From assembly GCA_036381495.1 (NCBI GenBank), contig DASVCS010000115.1, positions 1 through 11,586 on the forward strand: a stretch of 11,586 nucleotides of DNA, given 5' to 3'. This document shows, in pieces, positions 7,184 through 11,586 of this stretch. The position numbers were made by a program, and so were the translations under genes. Source of the stretch: DASVCS01 sp036381495. Its GTDB lineage: Bacteria; Gemmatimonadota; Gemmatimonadetes; Longimicrobiales; RSA9. Position 1 is the first letter of the stretch. Each line of letters opens with the position of its first letter. The notes under the pieces are model-generated. The model searched no databases. It was given only the letters and a program-made list of their open reading frames with translations, and had not been told where the DNA came from.

Positions 7184-8395
7184 ATGGAGCAGACGTATTT
7201 CCGCCGCGGATTCGGGCTCAAGAAGATCATCGAGCCGATCGTCGCCGCCGAGTACCACAGCGCACTCGTCGCCGAGATCCGTGCCAACGGTCACAGCACC
7301 ACCTTCGGCAATGTGACGATCCGGCTCGCGAAGGAGTTCGGGTTCTGCTACGGCGTCGACCGCGCCGTCGACTACGCCTACGAAACCGCCCACAAGTTCC
7401 CCGGCCGCCGGATCTTCCTGGTCGGTGAAATCATCCACAACCCGCATGTCAACCGGCGCATGCTCGAAATGGGCATCACCTTCCTACGGCCGGACAGTAC
7501 CGGGACTTTCGACTTCTCCGGGATCGGCGCCGATGACGTCGTCATCATCCCCGCCTTCGGCGTCACCCTCCATGACTTCGAACGCCTCCGCGCGATCGGC
7601 TGCATCCTCGTCGACACCACGTGCGGTTCCGTGCTCAACGTCTGGAAGCGCGTCGAGTCCTACGCCCGCGACGGCTTCACCGCACTCATCCACGGCAAGT
7701 ACCACCACGAGGAATCCCGCGCCACGGCATCGCAGGTGCTCACGCACCCCAACGGCAAGTACATCATCGTTCGCGACATGGACGAGGCGCGCCTCGTCAC
7801 CGATTACATCGAACGCAACGACCAGGCGCTCTCCCGCGAAGCGTTCCAGGACCACTTCGCCGACAAGGCGACCGGCGGCTTCGACCCCGATACCGATCTC
7901 GTCCGCATCGGCGTCGCCAACCAGACGACCATGCTCGCCACGGAATCCCTCGCCATCGCCGGCCGCGTCCGCGAAAGCATGATCCGCCGCTACGGAGAGG
8001 ACACGATCGACGAACACTTCCGCGCCTTCGACACGATCTGCTCCGCCACCCAGGAGCGCCAGGACGCCGTGCTCGAGATGATGCAGGACCCGCCCGACGT
8101 CATGGTCGTCATCGGCGGCTACAACTCCTCGAACACCAATCACCTCGCGCACCTCTGCCGCGAATACACGACCACCTACCACATCGCGGATGCCTCCCAC
8201 ATCGACGTACAGACAGGCACGATCCGCCACAAGCCGCAACTCGCACCCGATGCACCCGAGCGGACCGACCACGACTGGCTCCCCGAAGGCGCCATCACCA
8301 TCGGACTGACCGCCGGCGCGTCCACGCCCAACAACAAGATCGGCGACGCGATCGAGCGGATCCTCGCCATTCGCGGCGTGGCGCTGCCCACGTAG
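7184..8395 (+). CDS. ispH: 4-hydroxy-3-methylbut-2-enyl diphosphate reductase (IspH), plant/cyanobacterial type
   Basis: IspH is the last enzyme of the MEP isoprenoid pathway. It converts HMBPP to IPP and DMAPP with a [4Fe-4S] cluster and reduced ferredoxin or flavodoxin. The 403-residue protein belongs to the long form known from cyanobacteria and plastids, not the roughly 310-residue E. coli form. It shows the opening YFRRGFGLK, the three cluster cysteines Cys55 (FCYGVDRAV), Cys147 (DTTCGSV) and Cys286 (DTICSATQERQDA), the proton-donor region HGKYHHEE (Glu176 probably matching E. coli Glu126), ANQTTM (245-250), GGYNSSNTNHL (311-321) and GLTAGASTP (374-382). The E. coli AHG histidine is replaced by Phe in PAFG, as in plant IspH. 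The ATG at 7184 is chosen because homology begins there; GGAG just before it is a weak ribosome site. Cytoplasmic and essential if this is the only isoprenoid route. Confidence 0.96.
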   Translation: MEQTYFRRGFGLKKIIEPIVAAEYHSALVAEIRANGHSTTFGNVTIRLAKEFGFCYGVDRAVDYAYETAHKFPGRRIFLVGEIIHNPHVNRRMLEMGITFLRPDSTGTFDFSGIGADDVVIIPAFGVTLHDFERLRAIGCILVDTTCGSVLNVWKRVESYARDGFTALIHGKYHHEESRATASQVLTHPNGKYIIVRDMDEARLVTDYIERNDQALSREAFQDHFADKATGGFDPDTDLVRIGVANQTTMLATESLAIAGRVRESMIRRYGEDTIDEHFRAFDTICSATQERQDAVLEMMQDPPDVMVVIGGYNSSNTNHLAHLCREYTTTYHIADASHIDVQTGTIRHKPQLAPDAPERTDHDWLPEGAITIGLTAGASTPNNKIGDAIERILAIRGVALPT

Positions 8396-8688
8396 CTCCC
8401 CCGCTCCCGAGTTCCCCCGAAGAACGCCCCGGGGCGGCCCAGGGCGCCCCGGCCGAACCCGGCATCGCTGCAAGTGCGCCCCCGGCCGGGACTCCGACCG
8501 CCGGGGCCGTCCCGAGCCAGCGCCACCGGGGCGGACCGCAGCACGATGGAAATGCGGAGGCGTGGGATTCGCACCCCGCGCTCGCGTACACCCACAGATG
8601 GCCGTTCCGGGCTTCCTCTGGCCCGCTCTCTGCATCCTTTCCCTTCGAAAGCGCTCGGCGGATGGACCGAATGCGGGAAGGAGGAGCC
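8396..8688 (+). other. Intergenic region between ispH and L,D-transpeptidase gene
   Basis: Apart from the hairpin at 8429-8452, this 293-base gap holds no recognisable gene. A second weak stem may form between CGGGAC and GTCCCG near 8485-8520. No convincing -35/-10 pair was found, though the transpeptidase gene presumably needs its own promoter here or is read through from ispH. Open frames in it overlap the transpeptidase gene in the wrong frame and lack ribosome sites. Confidence 0.4.
8429..8452 (+). terminator. GC-rich hairpin after ispH, possible terminator
   Basis: Arms CCGGGGCG (8429-8436) and CGCCCCGG (8445-8452) form a perfect 8-bp stem with an 8-base loop, 33 bases after the ispH stop. 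No T-tract follows, so a classic intrinsic terminator is not supported. The structure could still stop or stabilise the ispH transcript. In sequence this GC-rich, some chance stems are expected. Confidence 0.3.
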
Positions 8689-9462
8689 ATGCGGTCCACA
8701 CGACCGGCACCGCACGCCGTACCCGCGGTCTTCGCGGTACTCACCCTCGCCGCCTGTGGCATCCTCGCGACGACCTCGCCACCGCATCCGTCGGCCGCAC
8801 CGCCACCCTATGGCGGCCCCGGATTCAAGGAATGGCGCGCCGCGCTCGCCGCGGACGATCCGCGCATCGTCGTCTCCCTGCGCGACCGCGTGCTCTGGCT
8901 CCTCGACAGCAACGGCGACACGCTCCTCGCCGCGCCGATCGCGATCGGCAGGGATCAGACGTTCACGTACCGCGGCAAGACGTATCACTTCCGCACGCCC
9001 CGCGGCCGCCGTCGCGTCCTCGCCAAGAAGGTCGATCCGAAGTGGGTCCCGCCCGAGTGGCACTACTACGAGAAGGCGGCACGGCGCGGCCTCGAGCCCG
9101 TCCGCATCGAACCCGGCAAACGCTACCTCCTCGAGGACAGCACCATCATCACGATGCGCGACGGGCAGGTCGGCCGCATCAACCGCTTCGGCAACTTCTG
9201 GCCGTTCACGCCGGGGATGGAGATCATCTTCGACGGCAAGATCTTCATCCCACCGATCGGCACGCCGCAACGCGAAATCCCGAACGCGCTCGGCGACTAC
9301 GCGCTCGATCTGGGCGACGGCTATCTCATCCACGGCACACACGTCTACAACCGCGACTCGATCGGCCGGGCCGCGAGCCACGGCTGCATCCGCATGCGCA
9401 ACAAGGACATTGCACGATTGTTCAAACTGGTCGAGGTCGGCACGCCGGTGTACATCTATTGA
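8689..9462 (+). CDS. L,D-transpeptidase (YkuD) lipoprotein
   Basis: This 257-residue protein has a lipoprotein signal peptide ending in the lipobox LAAC, with Cys23 as the probable lipidation site, followed by a short Pro/Ser-rich tether. The rest is a YkuD-type catalytic domain. It opens with IVVSLRDRVLWLLDSNGDTLLAAPIAIG and ends in the active site, with His215 in HGTH and Ser-His-Gly-Cys-Ile-Arg at 230-235, where Cys233 is the nucleophile. Such enzymes form 3-3 cross-links in peptidoglycan, or attach lipoproteins, using tetrapeptide donors; the exact reaction is not readable here. The ATG at 8689 has a very strong ribosome site (GGAAGGAGG) a few bases upstream. An in-frame ATG five codons or more earlier would put that site inside the gene. 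It acts at the cell envelope. No functional partner is adjacent. Confidence 0.93.
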   Translation: MRSTRPAPHAVPAVFAVLTLAACGILATTSPPHPSAAPPPYGGPGFKEWRAALAADDPRIVVSLRDRVLWLLDSNGDTLLAAPIAIGRDQTFTYRGKTYHFRTPRGRRRVLAKKVDPKWVPPEWHYYEKAARRGLEPVRIEPGKRYLLEDSTIITMRDGQVGRINRFGNFWPFTPGMEIIFDGKIFIPPIGTPQREIPNALGDYALDLGDGYLIHGTHVYNRDSIGRAASHGCIRMRNKDIARLFKLVEVGTPVYIY

Positions 9463-9550
9463 GCGGGCGGCGCGGAGCGTCGCCAGGCCAGGGCCGGCGC
9501 CGGGGCTGCGGTTGGACCGGGGACACCCGGGGGCGGGAGCGGGGCCGCCC

Positions 9551-9579
9551 TTGACCTCCCTATCGTGTATCACTATGTT
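9551..9579 (+). promoter_or_regulatory. Sigma70-like promoter of the sulfurtransferase gene
   Basis: TTGACC (9551-9556) and TATGTT (9574-9579) are separated by 17 bases, the optimal spacing, in an AT-rich island within otherwise very GC-rich DNA. The -35 matches 5 of 6 consensus bases and the -10 matches 4 of 6, including the key first A and last T. Transcription would start near 9586, leaving a leader of about 138 bases before the ATG at 9724. Confidence 0.6.
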
Positions 9580-9586
9580 TCAACAT
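9575..9586 (+). promoter_or_regulatory. Palindrome over the -10 box, candidate operator
   Basis: ATGTT (9575-9579), TC, AACAT (9582-9586) is a perfect 5-bp inverted repeat that overlaps the -10 hexamer and reaches the predicted transcription start. This is where a repressor would block RNA polymerase. A smaller GTG-TAT-CAC repeat (9565-9573) lies just before it in the spacer. No regulator gene is nearby and the motif does not match a regulator family I can name. Confidence 0.35.
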
Positions 9587-9616
9587 TACTTGGTGCGATA
9601 AGAGTCATGCCGGATC

Positions 9617-9663
9617 GATCGGCCGAAACCCCGCTGTCGGGGTGCCGGCCGGTCTCGTTTTGT
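9617..9663 (+). terminator. Terminator-like hairpin in the sulfurtransferase leader
   Basis: Bases 9617-9625 pair with 9646-9654 (9 bp, one G-T pair). Inside, after a 2x2 internal loop, ACCCCG (9628-9633) pairs with CGGGGT (9638-9643) closed by the tetraloop CTGT. The stem is followed at once by TCGTTTTGT (9655-9663), the most T-rich stretch of the leader. It lies about 30 bases after the predicted transcription start and 60 bases before the ribosome site, as expected for an attenuator. It could instead be the terminator of the upstream transpeptidase transcript. Confidence 0.5.
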
Positions 9664-9668
9664 AGACC
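9651..9668 (+). promoter_or_regulatory. Alternative hairpin overlapping the terminator stem
   Basis: GGTCT (9651-9655) can pair with AGACC (9664-9668) across an 8-base loop that holds the T-tract. Forming it uses 9651-9654, which also close the preceding stem, so the two structures exclude each other. That is the geometry of a terminator/antiterminator switch, although this stem is short. Further downstream GCTCC/GGAGC (around 9687-9696) is a perfect palindrome close to the ribosome site. Confidence 0.35.
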
Positions 9669-9723
9669 ATTGTTCCGGGGCAATCGGCTCCGGAGCGTCG
9701 AGCGCGAACATAAGGAGGCGACC

Positions 9724-10623
<900 letters not shown>

Positions 10624-10699
10624 GGATGCCGGCGGACGACCTGGCCGCCTTCATGTGATTCCGTAGTGCAGCAGTGAAGTCGTCCATCGCGTCAACTGG

Positions 10700-10737
10700 T
10701 CGGCGCGGCGCTTCCGTAGTCGGAGGCGCCGCGCCGA
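10700..10737 (+). promoter_or_regulatory. 17-bp hairpin between sulfurtransferase and SufU-like genes
   Basis: Bases 10700-10716 pair with 10721-10737 over 17 consecutive positions, all Watson-Crick except one G-T wobble, closed by the loop TAGT. It ends 21 bases before the ATG of the SufU-like gene and about 10 bases before its ribosome site. No T-tract follows, and there is no room for a promoter after it. It may be a processing or mRNA-stability element, a transcription barrier, or a control of translation of the second gene. A weaker outer stem, GGACGAC (10634-10640) with GTCGTCC (10679-10685), lies in the same gap. Confidence 0.7.
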
Positions 10738-10758
10738 TGAATAGATGAAGGAGTATGA

Positions 10759-11298
10759 ATGGATCGCCAAACCCGGACCGCGCTACTGGTCGACCACTTC
10801 AAGCGGCCCCGGCACAAGGGGCCGATGGAGGATGCGCACGTGCGCATGCCGGGAGGCAACCCCGGCTGCGGCGACGTCGTCGTCGTCTACCTGCGGGCCG
10901 ATCCCGAAGCGGATCGCATCGAGGCGGTCAGCTTCGAGGGTGAGGGCTGCACCATCAGTCAGGCGGCCGCATCGATCCTGGCCCAGAGGATGAACCGGAA
11001 GCGGCCGATGTTCCAGGATGTGCTCGACCTCTCGTACGAGGAGATGATCGACCTGCTGGGTCGCGACATCGTCGGCTCCCGGCCGCGGTGCGCAACGCTC
11101 GCGCTGGGCACATTGAAGGCCGCGGTCAAGCGCATCGAGATGGACCGGAAGCTGCGCGCCGCCGGCCGGACCGACGAGGAGATCCGCGAGTTGCGTGATG
11201 CCATCGCGCGACAGGCGGCGGGGACCGGTCTCGTCTTCGGCGACGGTGCGGAACAGGCCGCCGCGCGCGCCCCCGATCAACCGCCGCCCGCCCTGTAA
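10759..11298 (+). CDS. SufU/IscU-like iron-sulfur assembly protein
   Basis: The 179-residue protein has the NifU_N fold signature: NPGCGD (Cys37, Asp39), EGCTISQAAAS (Cys64) and SRPRCATLALGTLK (Cys111). These three cysteines and the aspartate are the zinc or cluster ligands of SufU/IscU. Arg110 stands where IscU has His105, as in SufU. The gap Cys64-Cys111 is short, however, like IscU (63-106), and lacks the insertion of about 18-20 residues that marks Bacillus SufU (66-128). In SufU the protein receives persulfide sulfur from SufS; in IscU it is the cluster scaffold. Which applies here is open. About 40 residues at the C-terminus, ending in APDQPPPAL, are extra and look disordered. AAGGAG lies 5 bases before the ATG at 10759. 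It is preceded by the sulfurtransferase gene and a stable hairpin. Confidence 0.88.
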   Translation: MDRQTRTALLVDHFKRPRHKGPMEDAHVRMPGGNPGCGDVVVVYLRADPEADRIEAVSFEGEGCTISQAAASILAQRMNRKRPMFQDVLDLSYEEMIDLLGRDIVGSRPRCATLALGTLKAAVKRIEMDRKLRAAGRTDEEIRELRDAIARQAAGTGLVFGDGAEQAAARAPDQPPPAL

Positions 11299-11305
11299 AC
11301 ACTCA

Positions 11306-11333
11306 TTGACAGCCGGCTCCGGCGTCGCATATT
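11306..11333 (+). promoter_or_regulatory. Sigma70-like promoter before the TPR gene
   Basis: A perfect TTGACA (11306-11311) is followed after 16 bases by CATATT (11328-11333), which matches 4 of 6 bases of the -10 consensus. The spacer contains the inverted repeat GCCGG-CT-CCGGC (11312-11323), a possible operator or a small hairpin at the end of the SufU-like transcript. The predicted start near 11340 leaves a leader of about 45 bases. Confidence 0.55.
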
Positions 11334-11385
11334 GATCCAGACTCGCCAAGACGTTCCACGCACACAGCATAGCCGAGAGGTCCGC

Positions 11386-11586
11386 ATGGCCGGGTCACCG
11401 CCCGGGGAGGAGATCACGAGGCTGGAGTTGCTCCATGCCACTCACCCCGATGGGCGCATCTTCACGCATCTGGCGGAGGCGTACCGGAAGGCGGGCGATC
11501 TGGAGCGAGCGCGGGAGACGATCGAGCGGGGCCTGGAGCGGCACGGGAGCTATCCGAGCGCGCACGTGGTGCACGGGCGGGTGCTG
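11386..11586 (+). CDS. Tetratricopeptide repeat protein, 5' part
   Basis: An open frame of 67 codons starts at ATG 11386 and runs off the right edge without a stop. GAGAGG lies five bases before the ATG. Residues 24-57 (RIFTHLAEAYRKAGDLERARETIERGLERHGSYPSA) fit one TPR unit: Leu-Ala at the helix A core, Ala-Tyr, Gly at the turn, Ala-Arg and the Gly-Leu before the boundary. A second repeat begins near residue 58. There is no signal peptide at the N-terminus, so the visible part is cytoplasmic. TPR proteins scaffold protein contacts; the specific role cannot be told from this fragment. It has its own probable promoter, so it is likely a separate unit from the sulfur genes. Confidence 0.8.
   Translation, partial: MAGSPPGEEITRLELLHATHPDGRIFTHLAEAYRKAGDLERARETIERGLERHGSYPSAHVVHGRVL

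Noticed and set aside
8560..8600. T-arm-like GGATTCG...CCC suggesting a tRNA
   Set aside because: No anticodon arm, D arm or acceptor stem can be built around it.
9555..9612. dif-like or DnaA-box-like sequences near the GC-skew change
   Set aside because: GGTGCGATAA resembles a Xer arm and TTATCGCAC a DnaA box only loosely. The second Xer arm is on the wrong side, and there is no box cluster or dnaA/dnaN gene. They do not prove an origin or terminus.
9587..9723. A known riboswitch class (SAM, cobalamin, THF) in the sulfurtransferase leader
   Set aside because: None of the conserved core motifs I know is present; only the stems are supported.
9565..9723. N-terminal extension of the sulfurtransferase to the upstream in-frame ATG
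   Set aside because: The added 53 residues overlap the hairpins, have no homology to the family, and would ignore the ideal ribosome site at the ATG 9724.

Overview
The window is very GC-rich, densely coding bacterial chromosome. The gene content is housekeeping and metabolic: glycolate-type dehydrogenase, M42 aminopeptidase, DoxX, plant/cyanobacterial-type IspH, a lipoprotein L,D-transpeptidase, an actinobacterial-like thiosulfate sulfurtransferase, a SufU/IscU-like protein and a TPR protein. A lipobox and an L,D-transpeptidase imply a peptidoglycan-walled bacterium. The long IspH type and the overall style of the proteins fit Gemmatimonadota or a neighbouring high-GC phylum; this is inference, not proof. 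No insertion sequence, phage gene, CRISPR array, rRNA or tRNA is visible.

Left block (1-6900, all minus strand, read right to left): DoxX membrane protein, M42 metallopeptidase, an unrecognised 157-residue protein, a GAF-domain protein related to free methionine-(R)-sulfoxide reductase, a LACTB2-like metallo-beta-lactamase hydrolase, and a 1040-residue protein that joins GlcD and GlcE in one chain. A partial start at the left edge may be glcF. The middle genes are tightly packed: 7 bases separate the unknown gene from the GAF gene, and the GAF stop abuts the hydrolase. The wider gaps (49, 97 and 111 bases) make one long operon possible but unproven.

Middle block (7184-9462, plus strand): ispH diverges from doxX across a 283-base gap, and is followed after 293 bases by the L,D-transpeptidase lipoprotein gene.

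Right block (9551-11586, plus strand): a good sigma70-like promoter, a structured leader and an rhodanese-type sulfurtransferase. Then come a very stable intercistronic hairpin, a SufU/IscU-like gene, a second sigma70-like promoter and the start of a TPR gene running off the window. Sulfurtransferase plus SufU-like protein suggests a small sulfur-handling or Fe-S assembly unit.

The points most worth a second look are the leader of the sulfurtransferase gene (an operator-like palindrome over the -10 and mutually exclusive hairpins, one terminator-like), the 17-bp hairpin directly before the SufU-like gene, the SufU-like protein with IscU-like cysteine spacing, the GlcD-GlcE fusion with its long linker, the missing start codon of the hydrolase, and an abrupt change of GC-skew sign near 9463. 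No clearly new defence or mobile system was found.
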